DNA from: Chloroflexota bacterium
GTDB lineage: Bacteria; Chloroflexota; Anaerolineae; B4-G1; SLSP01
DNA: 64,000 nt
Assembly: GCA_019873645.1 (NCBI GenBank)
Contig: JAIOAX010000006.1
Location: forward strand, 1 to 64,000
Direction: 5' to 3'
The position numbers were made by a program, and so were the translations under genes. Below the pieces are notes generated by a model. That model searched no databases and was not told the DNA's origin. It worked only from the letters and a program-made list of their open reading frames with translations. Below are positions 34,618 to 43,854 of the stretch, piece by piece (the stretch's first letter is position 1; each line of letters begins with the position of its first letter).

Positions 34618-36051
34618 TTGCGCCAGAATGGGGACGATGAAGCCGAACAGGCACCAGACATCCAGGGCTGCCAGGGTGAGCAGCAGGCTGCCGCCGAGAA
34701 GGCCGCGCCAGCGTTGGGGGATGAAGGCCGCGACCGGTAAGGCGAGCATCGCCGCGCCGAACAGGGCCATTGACCAGAGCGGCAGGTCCCCGGCGATCCA
34801 TCCGACAATACCTGCGACGATGAGGGCCAGCAGCATCAGCAGCGCCGTGATCACGGCCAGTTTATGCTCCAGGAGACGCTCCAATCCGGCGACGGCTGCC
34901 AATCCCACAAGCGGCAATGCCGGAAAAAGATAGCGCCCCTGATGTTGCACGAAGGTGAGATTATACCCCACAAACATGACCAGCGTGATACACGCCGAAG
35001 CACCGAGCAGCAACAGGCCATCGCGCTGCCGCGCTTCCAGACCATCGCGCACCCCGCGTGCCAGGCGCCAGGCTGCGCCCCACACACCGAGGATGGAGAA
35101 AATCCCCAGTCCCAGGTAAATACGCGCGTCCAGCACCACCCCCATCCAGCCGAACTGTCCCCAGAACGAGCGGAACGTTGTACGGAACGCACTGCCGAGG
35201 AACGGGAACAGTCCATCACGGGCGATCCAGTCTGCCGTGCGCGGCTGTCCGACGACGACGCTGTCGTGGCGGATCAGCCCCATCACATCCGGCCAGCCGT
35301 AGACGGCGACATTGCGTCCCCACCAGAGCGCGCCGAGTGCCAGCGCCGGGCCGAGGACAATGAGCACTTCACGCGCGCTCCAGCGCAGTGAGTGTCCCGT
35401 GCGCCGGGTGCGCAGCGCAATCGCCAGGACTGCCAGCGCTATCACGCCATAGCCTGTAGACTTAGTCAGCAGCAATAAGCCCAAAACGCCTCCCAGCACC
35501 CAGGGCGAGGTCTTCCCACGCAGGTAGCGCAGCGCCAACCACAGCCACAGCCACAACAAGGCGAGCACCAGCGCGTCGTTGTTGATCACGGCCATCATGG
35601 CTACAAACTGCGGGATGAAGGCCACGATGCCGCCGCCAAGCCAGGCCCTGCCGGGGTGTTCCGGCCAGAATTCGCGCAGGATTGCCATCACCATCACGAC
35701 GCCGACGCCCCCTAACAGCAGGGAAAACAGCCGCAACGCTATGACCGAGCCGCCGCCGAGCCAATAGAGCGGCGTCGCCAGCAGATAGTAAAGCGGCGGT
35801 TGGTGATCTTCGTATTCCAGCGAGGCCACCGAAAGCTCCGGTGGGAAGCCCTCAGAGGTAAGGCGCGAGAGGTACGCCTGGTCGTAATCGCCCGGCGTCA
35901 TTACCGGTAAGCCCCGCCCCTCGGCCAGCGAGCGGATGTAGTTGTAGTGCGCCGGTTCGTCGGGCGCCTGCCAGAGGGGCGTGTACACCGCGTACAACGT
36001 CCCCACAATCAGAAAAACTGCCAGAATGACCACCGCCGGCCAATTCCTCAT
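34603..36051 (-). CDS. GT-C family membrane protein (glycosyltransferase 39/DUF2142-like)
   Basis: A 482-residue polytopic protein. The first periplasmic loop has PLWQAPDEPAHYNYIRSLAE with the acidic DE pair, and later DHQPPLYYLLATPLYWL, the HPPLYY-like motif of GT39/DUF2142 proteins. About eleven membrane segments follow. The start at 36051 begins right at the first hydrophobic helix. A longer open frame extends upstream, but it overlaps the M50-like gene and its extra residues (GQEAGSKGQEAG-type) come from a spacer repeat, so it is rejected as the main start. Donor and acceptor unknown. Confidence 0.72.
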   Translation of the reverse strand: MRNWPAVVILAVFLIVGTLYAVYTPLWQAPDEPAHYNYIRSLAEGRGLPVMTPGDYDQAYLSRLTSEGFPPELSVASLEYEDHQPPLYYLLATPLYWLGGGSVIALRLFSLLLGGVGVVMVMAILREFWPEHPGRAWLGGGIVAFIPQFVAMMAVINNDALVLALLWLWLWLALRYLRGKTSPWVLGGVLGLLLLTKSTGYGVIALAVLAIALRTRRTGHSLRWSAREVLIVLGPALALGALWWGRNVAVYGWPDVMGLIRHDSVVVGQPRTADWIARDGLFPFLGSAFRTTFRSFWGQFGWMGVVLDARIYLGLGIFSILGVWGAAWRLARGVRDGLEARQRDGLLLLGASACITLVMFVGYNLTFVQHQGRYLFPALPLVGLAAVAGLERLLEHKLAVITALLMLLALIVAGIVGWIAGDLPLWSMALFGAAMLALPVAAFIPQRWRGLLGGSLLLTLAALDVWCLFGFIVPILAQGGNR

Positions 36052-36150
36052 CCCTTGCCCCCTGCTCCTTGCCTCTTGCATCCTGCCTCTTGCCCCTTGC
36101 TCCCTGCCCCCTGCCTCTTGCCCCTTGCTCCCTGCCTCTTGCCCCTTTAT
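36052..36150. repeat. Short degenerate tandem repeat (cttgccccctg type)
   Basis: About twelve units of ccttgctcc/ctgcctcttgccc between the GT-C gene and the M50-like gene. Open in the GT-C frame on the minus strand, where it would encode a Gly/Gln/Glu/Ala-rich peptide. Confidence 0.85.
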
Positions 36151-36917
36151 CTGTATTGGATCTGCCTGCCGGTTATGTGTCCCAGAACTTTCTCGGCTAC
36201 GAAGATTGCAGCGAAGAACGGCAAGTCCACCAACAGCGTACTCCCGCCGAGCAGCACCACCAGGCGCACAGCGACGGTGAGGAACTGCCCTAATCCGTTC
36301 AACAGCAGCGCTGCGCCGCCAAACAGCAGGACGAGGAACCCCAGCACGACCGCAACGAAGCCCATATACGGCCAGGCGTGGATGTCGGAACGGCTCGGCA
36401 GCATCGTATTGCCGATGGCGAAGACCAGGTAAGCCCAAATCCACACATCAGGAGCATGCAGCGCGGCGGAAAGGGCTTTAAGGGCGGCGACCCAGTCTTG
36501 CGCTGCCAGCGCCGCAATCAACTGCGGGGTACCGAAGACTTTGTAGCCTACCGCGATCACGGCCAGGCCGCCGCAAAGCAACGGCGCCGCGCCGATGAGG
36601 CTTGCCCGTATAAAATCGGTTTGTTGCACCGGTACAAAACCCAGTTGGATGCGTTTCCCCACCCGGCGCGGCAAGATATTGATGCGCCCGATTTTGACGC
36701 CGACGATGAACGCTGCCAGTGCGTGGCTCACCTCGTGCAAAAAAACGCCGGGCAGCAAAATGATGGCGTACAGCCACAAAGCAAGCATTTCGTTGTTGCT
36801 CAGGAGATACATCACTCCCTGGAGATGCCGATGCAGCCAGCGGTCGGCCCAGAGCAGTAACCCCAGGACGACAAGCAATTCCGCCAATAATAGCCATGCC
36901 GGATTCAAGACTGCCAT
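36147..36917 (-). CDS. M50-like membrane zinc metalloprotease
   Basis: A 256-residue membrane protein with about six hydrophobic segments. The third carries LLPGVFLHEVSHALAAFIVG, an HExxH zinc motif within the membrane as in site-2-type proteases. The downstream NPDG-like third-ligand motif is not obvious (IHAWPYMG is the nearest region), so catalytic activity is uncertain. The STRR-bounded ends suggest it stands apart from scpA, from which it diverges. Confidence 0.72.
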   Translation of the reverse strand: MAVLNPAWLLLAELLVVLGLLLWADRWLHRHLQGVMYLLSNNEMLALWLYAIILLPGVFLHEVSHALAAFIVGVKIGRINILPRRVGKRIQLGFVPVQQTDFIRASLIGAAPLLCGGLAVIAVGYKVFGTPQLIAALAAQDWVAALKALSAALHAPDVWIWAYLVFAIGNTMLPSRSDIHAWPYMGFVAVVLGFLVLLFGGAALLLNGLGQFLTVAVRLVVLLGGSTLLVDLPFFAAIFVAEKVLGHITGRQIQYR

Positions 36918-37140
36918 CGTTAGTCAGATAGTCGGGTAGTCGTTAGTCAGATAGTCGGGTAGTCAGGTCGCCGGAGCCATTTGTCCATTATCCCAACTAT
37001 CCCAAATGATACCATAGAATGGACGAATGGGCGAATGGGCGAATGAGCGAATGGGCGAATGAGCGAATCAGTGAATCAGCGAATCGGCGAATGATCAACC
37101 TCGTTACTCATTACTCGTTACTCATTACTTGCCCCTTCCC
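36918..37140. repeat. Two short degenerate tandem repeats (tagtcggg and gaatgggc types)
   Basis: agtcagatagtcgggtagtc units (36920-36965), then gaatgggcgaatgagc units (37020-37095) and a cattactcgttact run. They fill the divergent spacer between the M50-like gene and scpA. An open frame through the second repeat joins scpA but encodes only repeat-type residues. Confidence 0.82.
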
Positions 37141-37186
37141 GTTTTTCGGTTATGCTTCAGTTATCTCTAGCGGGGAAGATGTACCT

Positions 37187-37969
37187 ATGAGTTACGAAAT
37201 CAGCACGCCGGTCTTTGAGGGGCCGCTGGAATTGCTCTTGCACCTCATCGAGAAGAACGAGCTGGATATTACGAAGGTCGCGTTGGCGAAAGTGACCGAC
37301 GAATTTCTGGCGCGGGTCAACGAGTTGCGCGAGACAATGCAGATCGAGGTCGTGGCGGATTTTCTGGCCGTCGCTGCACGCTTGCTATGGATCAAGTCGC
37401 GGGCGCTGTTGCCCAAGCCGCCGGAAACGGCCCGCCTTGTCCGTGACGCGGAGGAAGATGTTGGCGACGAGCTGGTGCGTCAACTGCGCGCCTATCGCCA
37501 GTACAAAGAGGCCGCGCAGTGGCTTCGCGAACGCGAGGCAGCCGGCTTACGCGCTTACGTCCACGTTAGCCCATCGCCGCGCCCGCAACACTTCACCCTC
37601 GATTTATCCGGCGTGACTGTTGCAGACTTGCGCGCCGCCGCGCAGGCCGTGATGTTCCCTGCCGAAGGGCCGCAGCCCCAGGAAGCCATTCAGCGTCCAC
37701 GTATCTCCATCGTGCAGCAGATCCGACTGATCCGGCAGCGGCTTATCCAATGGACTGCCGCTTCGGCCCAGGCTATCGCCGTGACTTACCGCGCGCTGTT
37801 GAGTCAGCATCCTACGCGCGTTGAAGCCGTCGTGACCTTGCAAGCCATCCTGGAATTGATCAAACAGTGTGCCGTGCAGGCGCGGCAACCGCAACCCTTT
37901 GGCGACATCATCATTGAGGCGCTCGTGCCCCCGGAGCAAATCCCTGAACCGGCTGCGCCGGCAGAGTAG
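37187..37969 (+). CDS. scpA: Segregation and condensation protein A
   Basis: A 260-residue kleisin subunit of the Smc-ScpAB condensin, bridging the two Smc heads. N-terminal family block YEISTPVFEGPLELLLHLIE, then KNELDITKVALAKVTDEFL and the ADFLAVAARLLWIKSRALLP block; the C-terminal winged helix follows (VVTLQAILELIKQCAVQARQ, then FGDIIIEAL). The start at 37187 is the canonical one. scpB is not adjacent in this window. Confident assignment. Confidence 0.94.
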   Translation: MSYEISTPVFEGPLELLLHLIEKNELDITKVALAKVTDEFLARVNELRETMQIEVVADFLAVAARLLWIKSRALLPKPPETARLVRDAEEDVGDELVRQLRAYRQYKEAAQWLREREAAGLRAYVHVSPSPRPQHFTLDLSGVTVADLRAAAQAVMFPAEGPQPQEAIQRPRISIVQQIRLIRQRLIQWTAASAQAIAVTYRALLSQHPTRVEAVVTLQAILELIKQCAVQARQPQPFGDIIIEALVPPEQIPEPAAPAE

Positions 37970-37978
37970 TCCGTTCGT

Positions 37979-39854
37979 TTATGGCTTGGTGACGGTCATA
38001 GTAGTCAGCGTGATCCTGTCGTCGCGCCAGCGCTCGCCGACCGCGTTCAACGCCGGCAGACGTTCCCCTGAAGACCAGTGATACATCCCAACGGCGATGT
38101 TGTAGATGGCCGGCGCACCATCCGCGCTGATGACGATGGGATGAGGATCGGGAATCACCATCCCCGCGCGCCACGTTGCAGTGGGGGCGCTCCCGAAGAG
38201 CGGCGGCCCGTCGTGCTGGGCGACGAGAGCGCCGTTTGCATCCAGCACGTGCGCAAAAACGGATAAGTCCATATTGAGCGGGGCGATGCTTTCCCAGTAC
38301 AGGGTGACGGTGAGCGTCTCGCCGCTGCGCATGGTATCTGACGGCGTGAGCGTGTAGCCGACGAGCCGGACAGCATTGCCGAGCGTCGCTGCTGCCGGTT
38401 CGACGGGCCGCACGCGATAGACGCACAATGGTCCAAAACAGCGCGGCGGTGCGGCGATGGCTTCAACACCCTGCATGAAATCCTGGAAATGGTGAAAGCG
38501 GCCCTGTTCACAGTCGAGCACCAGGAAGGCTACGTTGTACTCACGTATGGCTTGCACCACTTCCCCGATCTCGAGGTAATCATTGCGGATGCGTTTGAAC
38601 GACGTATCGGCCAGAGACGGAGGAGTGACATAGCCATGGACAAAGGCGAGGAATTGATTGTCGCTGACGACAAAGTCGCCCGGCACGCTCTCCTGGATGA
38701 CATAGGCGTAAGCTTCCGCATGCCCGGCCGGCCACTCCGGCCAGGTCGTCGGTGTAGCAATCCTTTGAGACCCCCACAGCAACGCTATGCCGAGAATGAA
38801 TACGGCGACCAGCCGGCGCATGAGGGGCTGATGAGCGGTTTGCAAGGCCAATTTTACGCCGGTTGCCAGGCTACCACCCGCCAGGATAACCAGCGGATAG
38901 AGCAGCAAGATGCGATAGTGATCCCACAGGGGATGATAAAAATAGAGCGTGCCCCACGTCAGAAAGGCCCAGATCAATGACGCTCCCAGCCAAAAATATC
39001 TGCGCAACAGCCCGGTGCCGCTCAACACCATCACAACCAAAACCCAATGCGTCAACAGATAGTCGCGGAGGATGCCCCAGTTGATGCTCCCTGCTCCTAC
39101 ATTCTCGGCCGAGACGGCATTGTAGGCATATACCCAGCGGATGAGTCCCGCATCATCCACCAGGAGCAGCGTCCCGACACTCACGACGAGGCCGGTCAGA
39201 CCCAAAACACCTATCACCCGCACCAATTGCCGCAGATCAAACGGTGCCCGCGGTTCTGGCGCGATAAGAATCCAAACCACCGGCAGTCCCATGAACAATG
39301 AGTAGCGGATGTAGCCCCATGGCGAACACGCAGGCTATGGCACCGGCCCAGAGCCATCCCGGTCGCCGTTGGCATCAAAACAGAGTAGCGGCAACCAGCA
39401 CGATCAATGCGGCCGACATCGCCGGCAGATCGTTCATCACCACCGCCGCCCGCACACTGAATTCGGGGATCAGCAGGTAGAGCGCCATCGCAGCCGGGCC
39501 GGCGCCTTGGCCCCACCACAACTCGGCCAATATCCCCAAACTGACAAACCCCACCAGGGTCAACAAAAGGATGGTGCAGCGCGCTGTTGTCAGCGTCATG
39601 CCACCAATCGCAAAACTACCTTCGAGGAGCCAGGTCGGATAGGGCAGCTTGTTCAATACCACTTTGGCGTAGAGTGGGTGTCCTTTGAATGCCAGCGCCG
39701 CCGCTTGCAGGTACGGCCCTTCGTCGTAGTCCCAGGCGTAGCCGTCCAGATGACGCAGCGGCGCGCTCAAATAGAGGGTGATAAGCGTCAGCCACACGAT
39801 TCCCCAAACAAGGCGTTGGATTCTAAGCATCTTCTGATTGTGATTATTCATCAA
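37979..39854 (-). pseudogene. Broken GT-C membrane glycosyltransferase with C-terminal beta-sandwich
   Basis: The N-terminal part (39854 down to a TGA at 39375-39377) has YAWDYDEGPYLQAAALA, the GT-C DE loop. The same frame continues sensibly past the stop (QRRPGWLWAGAIACVFAMGL), then a one-base shift near 39305 leads into FMGLPVVWILIAPEP and the remaining 430 residues. Joined, it would be about 625 residues, like its tandem neighbour at 39851-41890. Both end in the same beta-sandwich domain (VGYTLTP, LTVTLYWES, DLSVFAHVLDANG, MYHWSSGERLP). One stop plus one frameshift argue for real decay. Confidence 0.85.
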
Positions 39855-41890
39855 GGTGCTCCTGGTAGAGTGAATGTGGTCAGCACGATTTCGTTGTCCG
39901 GTGTGGCGCCTGGCCCACGCACCGGAAGCCGTTCGCCGGTTTCCAGGAGATAAAGTCCCGTGGTCAATGTGTAGATTCCAGGGATGAGTTCTGTTGGAAC
40001 GGTTAGCGTGTAATCATCGGCGATGATTTCCCCCGGAATCCAGCACGTCGTCGGCGCGCGGCCTTGTTGGGGCATCTTATCCTGCTGCGCCGCCAGTTTG
40101 CCGGATGGGTCAAGCAAGTGCGTAAAGACGGTGTACGCTTGGGGCATCTGCTTCTTTGCCTGCCAGTAAAGAGTCAGGTGTAAGGTCGCCCCGGGCGCAA
40201 TCTGCGCAGGCTCCAACGTATAGCCCAGAAGCACAATGTGCTCTCCCAGTTCAACGTTGAGCGGGTGAACAAGAACATCCAGGCTAAAGGCATGTTCGCG
40301 CGTCGGCGGATCGGTGAGGCCGGTGGTGACGACGCGCAGGAAAGCATTGAACACGAGCAAGTGCAGCGCCAGCAAAGCTACCCATACTCCCCTGCGCCGG
40401 TGTTGAGTCGTCAAACGGGTGAGTCCATAGACCGCCGTGATGACGGCAAACGGCGTGAGGAACAGCCACACGCGCGCTACTTCCCCTTGCGCCGCCCCAG
40501 AGAGATCGAGCAGCAGCAAACCGAGCGCAAAACTCAACGGCAGCACGCCAGCGTCGCGCTTGTGCCACACGTCGCGGATGGCATACCCCACGCCGAACGC
40601 AAAGCCTATCGCCAGCGGCACGCCCAGGAACGCAAAGAAGTCATACAGGTGAAAGAACAGCCACGTCCAATAATCCCGTCGCAGCCCCAGATGATAGCCC
40701 ATCGAGACGCGCCAGATGTCCGGGAAACCATTCCCAAAAGCTACCTGATAGACAATCCACGGTCCCACCAACCCGGTGAAGAAAACCAGTGCCTTGCCCG
40801 CCAGTTGCGTCCACCGACGGCGCTCCGGGTGCGGCAAAACCCACAGCAGCGCGCTCAGGCCGAGCGGCGCAAGCATCGTCAGCGGCCCGAAGCTGAGGAA
40901 TGAGGCCCCCGCCAGCAGCAACCCGCTCAGGAAGAGCCAGGCGCGGTGAAGCGCAAAACGTAAAGCGTAAAACGTAAAACGTAAAACGTAAAACGTGATT
41001 CGCTGATTCGCTGATTCTTTATTCTTGATTCTTGATTCTTGATTCGTCAGTCCGCGCCAAAAGCAATACGCCGCAGCGCAAGTAAGCACAGGGTAGAATT
41101 GATCCCAACGCGCCGACCAGAGGGCAAACGAGGGGATCAGGGGATAGGCAATGACGGCCCACAATGCGGCTGGTTCTCCTACCGTGCGACGCACCAGGCC
41201 ATACAAGGGGAAGACGATCAGCCCAACAAGGACAGGGAGCCCCATCTGCACCAGGGCAGTTGCAATGGTCGCGTTGGGAAGGCGCATCAACGCGAGATTG
41301 TGGCATTGATACAGTCGCATTGCCAATCCCAACGGCTCACTCACCCACGGCGCGGCTTCAAATACCCGCCGCACAGGGTAAAAAAGCAGCGGTAACCCCG
41401 GCGGATACCGCTGCGGATGCACGGGGAACGTTGGCATCAGCTCCGGGTAACGCCGCAAAAAGTCCACCGGATCGGCGATGGCGCTACCGACGGTGAAAAC
41501 GCCGCTCGCGCCCGGCGAGACGGTGCGATAGAACAACGGGCGCAGCACATCCGGCGATTCCGGGAAGAGCAAGGCGGCCTGGATGAGCGGAGTCGCCAGG
41601 GCGATGAAGAGGAGGAAAAAAGGGATTGGGGATTGGGAATTGGGGATTAGGGATTGAGGATTAGGGAGTAGGGAGTGGGAAGGGCGGAGTCTATGGGACC
41701 ACACAAGAGCAATAGCAACGTAAGCAGCGACGACGGCGATGGGGAGGAGATGCCGCCAGGGGTGGCCGGGGATGGCGTAGGCCCAGCGCCAGGCCTCCGG
41801 CCCGCGCAGATAGGGGGTGACGTTGAAGGCGAACGCCAGTAAGTAAAGGAGTGTCGCCGCCATGATGAACCAAAGGACTTTACGTTGCAT
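39851..41890 (-). CDS. GT-C family membrane protein with C-terminal beta-sandwich domain
   Basis: A 679-residue membrane protein with about twelve hydrophobic segments and a loop motif HPQRYPPGLPLLFYP of GT39-like transferases. Residues about 282-312 (TNQESRIKNKESANQ, then FYVLRFTFYALRF) are encoded by two short tandem repeats (gattcttgattc and acgtaaaacgta types) at 40955-41046, a spacer-type sequence in frame inside a loop. The last 170 residues form a beta-sandwich (LLGYTLEPAQIAPGATLHLT, YTVFTHLLDPSGKLAAQQD, GLYLLETGERLPV) shared with the broken neighbour, probably outside the cell. Overlaps that neighbour by four bases. Role: surface glycan assembly (inference). Confidence 0.75.
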   Translation of the reverse strand: MQRKVLWFIMAATLLYLLAFAFNVTPYLRGPEAWRWAYAIPGHPWRHLLPIAVVAAYVAIALVWSHRLRPSHSLLPNPQSLIPNSQSPIPFFLLFIALATPLIQAALLFPESPDVLRPLFYRTVSPGASGVFTVGSAIADPVDFLRRYPELMPTFPVHPQRYPPGLPLLFYPVRRVFEAAPWVSEPLGLAMRLYQCHNLALMRLPNATIATALVQMGLPVLVGLIVFPLYGLVRRTVGEPAALWAVIAYPLIPSFALWSARWDQFYPVLTCAAAYCFWRGLTNQESRIKNKESANQRITFYVLRFTFYALRFALHRAWLFLSGLLLAGASFLSFGPLTMLAPLGLSALLWVLPHPERRRWTQLAGKALVFFTGLVGPWIVYQVAFGNGFPDIWRVSMGYHLGLRRDYWTWLFFHLYDFFAFLGVPLAIGFAFGVGYAIRDVWHKRDAGVLPLSFALGLLLLDLSGAAQGEVARVWLFLTPFAVITAVYGLTRLTTQHRRRGVWVALLALHLLVFNAFLRVVTTGLTDPPTREHAFSLDVLVHPLNVELGEHIVLLGYTLEPAQIAPGATLHLTLYWQAKKQMPQAYTVFTHLLDPSGKLAAQQDKMPQQGRAPTTCWIPGEIIADDYTLTVPTELIPGIYTLTTGLYLLETGERLPVRGPGATPDNEIVLTTFTLPGAP
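41617..41683. repeat. In-gene short tandem repeat (ggggattggga type)
   Basis: Units gggattggggattgggaattggggattagg lie inside the GT-C gene (minus strand; residues about 70-92, giving PNPQSLIPNSQSPIPF). A third repeat insertion in this one gene. Confidence 0.8.
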
Positions 41891-42110
41891 AGCGATATTA
41901 TCACGTAAAATGTAAAACGTGAAACGTAAACGTGAGCGCCCCCGTCGGGTGCATTTCAGGACGGGGGCGATTTATCAGCTACGGCAACCGGGTAATGCTC
42001 AGGCCGGTCTCCAGACCACGCTTCGGTGGCGCGGTCAGAGACCGGCCTATTGGCTTTCCACAGCAAGATTAGCCCCCAAGTTGAAATTGCCCCCCCGGTC
42101 AGGCGCTCAC
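41884..42110. repeat. Short repeat plus composite palindromic repeat, copy D
   Basis: acgtaaaatgtaaaacgtgaaacg units (41890-41930) are followed by the composite element: gggtgcatttcaggacgggggcg, atttatcagctacggc, caggccggtctccagacc with its inverse gcgcggtcagagaccggcc, and agcccccaagttgaaatt. No gene between 41891 and 42133. Confidence 0.88.
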
Positions 42111-42133
42111 GCTGCAGAGTATAGCATCGGGGA

Positions 42134-43252
42134 TTACAACCGTTCGGCGACGGCGCGCGCCACGTCCAGCGTGCTCGCGCTGCCGCCCATGTCGTAGGTG
42201 CGGACCTTGCCTTCCTCGATGACGGCGGCAATGGCCTGCTCCAACGCCGCTGCTTTATCGGCCTCGCCGAGCCAATCGAGCATGAGCTTGATGGAGAGCA
42301 GCATCGCCATCGGATTGACCTTGTACTGGCCGGCATACTTAGGCGCGGAGCCGTGCGTCGGCTCGAAGACGGCGAAGTTATCGCCCAGGTTGCCGCTGGA
42401 AGCAAAGCCCAGACCGCCCACCAGTTGCGCCGCCAGATCGGAGAGAATGTCGCCGAACATATTGCTGGAGACCATCACCCCGTAATCCTGCGGATTCTTC
42501 ACCAGCCACATCGCCTGCGCGTCAATGTTGGTTTCCCACAGCGCAATGCCGGGGTATTCGGCGGCGATCTTGCGCGCCTCGCGCACCATCAGACCGGAAG
42601 TCTCGCGGAGGACGTTGGCCTTCTCGACCAGCGTGACGGTCGGATAGCCGAACTGTTTGGCGTACTCGAACGCGCGGCGCACGATGCGCTGGCAACCCCG
42701 CCGCGTGAGGATGCGCGCCGAGAAAGCGATGTCCGCCGAATCTACACCCTTGAAGGCATCCATACGCGGGCTGTGCTTCTCCAATGCCGCGCGCACTTCC
42801 TCCGGCAGCGGATGGAACTCGACACCGCAGTACAGGTCTTCGGTGTTCTCGCGGAACACCACGATGTCAATGTCGTCGCGGTAGTTGAGCGGATTGCCCT
42901 TGTAGGCCTTGCACGGGCGCAGGTTGGCGTACAGATCGAACATCTGCCGCAGCCGCACGATGGGGCTGCGATAGACCAGCCCCTTGCCCTGCAATTCGGG
43001 GATCAATTCAGCCTCAGCTTCGTCCTTAGGCTTGGACGTGATCGCCGCAAACAGCGCGCAGGTGCAGCTTTTGAGGATGTCCACCGTGCGCTGCGGCAGC
43101 GCCTCACCCTCCGTCCGCCAGAATTCCCAGCCGATGTCGGCATGGACGTACTCCGCATCCAGTGCAATCTTCTCCAACACAATCTTGCCTGCATCCATCA
43201 CATCATTGCCGATGCCATCGCCGGGCATCAAAGCGATTTTGTATTGTGCCAT
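42134..43252 (-). CDS. NAD-dependent isocitrate/homoisocitrate dehydrogenase-family enzyme
   Basis: A 372-residue beta-decarboxylating dehydrogenase: ALMPGDGIGNDVMDAG, substrate-site YANLRPCKAYKGNP and VVFRENTEDLYCGVEF, metal site NMFGDILSDLAAQLVGG, and FEPTHGSAPKYAGQ. RENTE is the form seen in isocitrate and homoisocitrate dehydrogenases, whereas LeuB usually has RELTGG, so isopropylmalate is less likely despite the LeuD-type neighbour 101 bp upstream. The NAD-preferring loop is suggested, not proven. The C-terminus ends at a composite repeat. Confidence 0.82.
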   Translation of the reverse strand: MAQYKIALMPGDGIGNDVMDAGKIVLEKIALDAEYVHADIGWEFWRTEGEALPQRTVDILKSCTCALFAAITSKPKDEAEAELIPELQGKGLVYRSPIVRLRQMFDLYANLRPCKAYKGNPLNYRDDIDIVVFRENTEDLYCGVEFHPLPEEVRAALEKHSPRMDAFKGVDSADIAFSARILTRRGCQRIVRRAFEYAKQFGYPTVTLVEKANVLRETSGLMVREARKIAAEYPGIALWETNIDAQAMWLVKNPQDYGVMVSSNMFGDILSDLAAQLVGGLGFASSGNLGDNFAVFEPTHGSAPKYAGQYKVNPMAMLLSIKLMLDWLGEADKAAALEQAIAAVIEEGKVRTYDMGGSASTLDVARAVAERL

Positions 43253-43353
43253 AGAGTCCTCCGATTGTTGTGATTTGGGAAACGCGTAAAGAGCAATGAG
43301 CGAAGATTAAGGAATAAAGAGAAATGAGTAATCAGGCTTGTACCTCTTCACTC

Positions 43354-43854
43354 TTAACTCTTCTCTCTTAACACCCGCTGCGTATACGGAATCAAGCCCC
43401 CCGCCTCAAGGATCGCCAGCACTTCCGGCGGGAAGGGGGGGAAGGTGTAGGTAGCGCGCGGGGTGACGACGACGCCGGCGGCGAAGTCAAGCGTGATTTC
43501 GTCGCCGGATTCGACGCTGTCTACCGCATCGCACGTGACGATGGGCAGCGCGTAGTTGATGGCGTTGCGGAAGTAAATGCGGGCGAAACTGCGCGCGACA
43601 ATGGCCGCCACGCCGGCCTCTTTGAGGCACACCACCGCCTGCTCGCGGGAGCTGCCGCAGCCCCAGTTCTTCCCCGCCACGATGATGTCACCGGGACGCA
43701 CGTGCGCCGCGAATGTCGGATCGAGGTCTTCGAGGGCGTGCTTCGCCATCTCCGCCGGATCGGTGAGACTGTAGGTGTATTTGCCGGGGAAGATGACATC
43801 GGTGTTGACATCGTCGCCGTATTTCCAGACACGACCGGTAATTTTAGTTTGCAT
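43354..43854 (-). CDS. Aconitase-family small subunit (LeuD/HacB type)
   Basis: A 166-residue swivel-domain subunit: GDDVNTDVIFPGKYTYSLTD, IIVAGKNWGCGSSREQAVVC, IVARSFARIYFRNAINYALP. The length and GCGSSREQA fit the short LeuD/homoaconitase small subunit, which needs a separate 4Fe-4S large subunit (LeuC type) not in this window. The loop that in relatives reads YLRT or similar and helps set the substrate reads KYTYS here. The start at 43854 gives the canonical N-terminus MQTKITG; a longer frame upstream is rejected. It probably acts with the downstream dehydrogenase. Confidence 0.86.
   Translation of the reverse strand: MQTKITGRVWKYGDDVNTDVIFPGKYTYSLTDPAEMAKHALEDLDPTFAAHVRPGDIIVAGKNWGCGSSREQAVVCLKEAGVAAIVARSFARIYFRNAINYALPIVTCDAVDSVESGDEITLDFAAGVVVTPRATYTFPPFPPEVLAILEAGGLIPYTQRVLREKS

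Noticed and set aside
36052-36444. Longer N-terminus for the GT-C gene at 34603 (start at 36444)
   Set aside because: The extra codons overlap the M50-like gene in another frame and then read a spacer tandem repeat; the hydrophobic start at 36051 is the first credible one.
36147-36917. Firm assignment as an active site-2 protease
   Set aside because: HEVSH is present, but the usual downstream third-ligand motif was not found, so only M50-like is claimed.
37019-37186. N-terminal extension of ScpA
   Set aside because: The extra residues are the translation of gaatgggc repeats; the canonical ScpA start is at 37187.
39375-39377. Recoding of TGA (Trp or selenocysteine) in this genome, suggested by in-frame TGA in the GT-C gene and at 61898
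   Set aside because: TGA ends many intact genes here, including the ATGA overlaps at 16828 and 20604. Both suspect genes also carry a frameshift, so decay is simpler.
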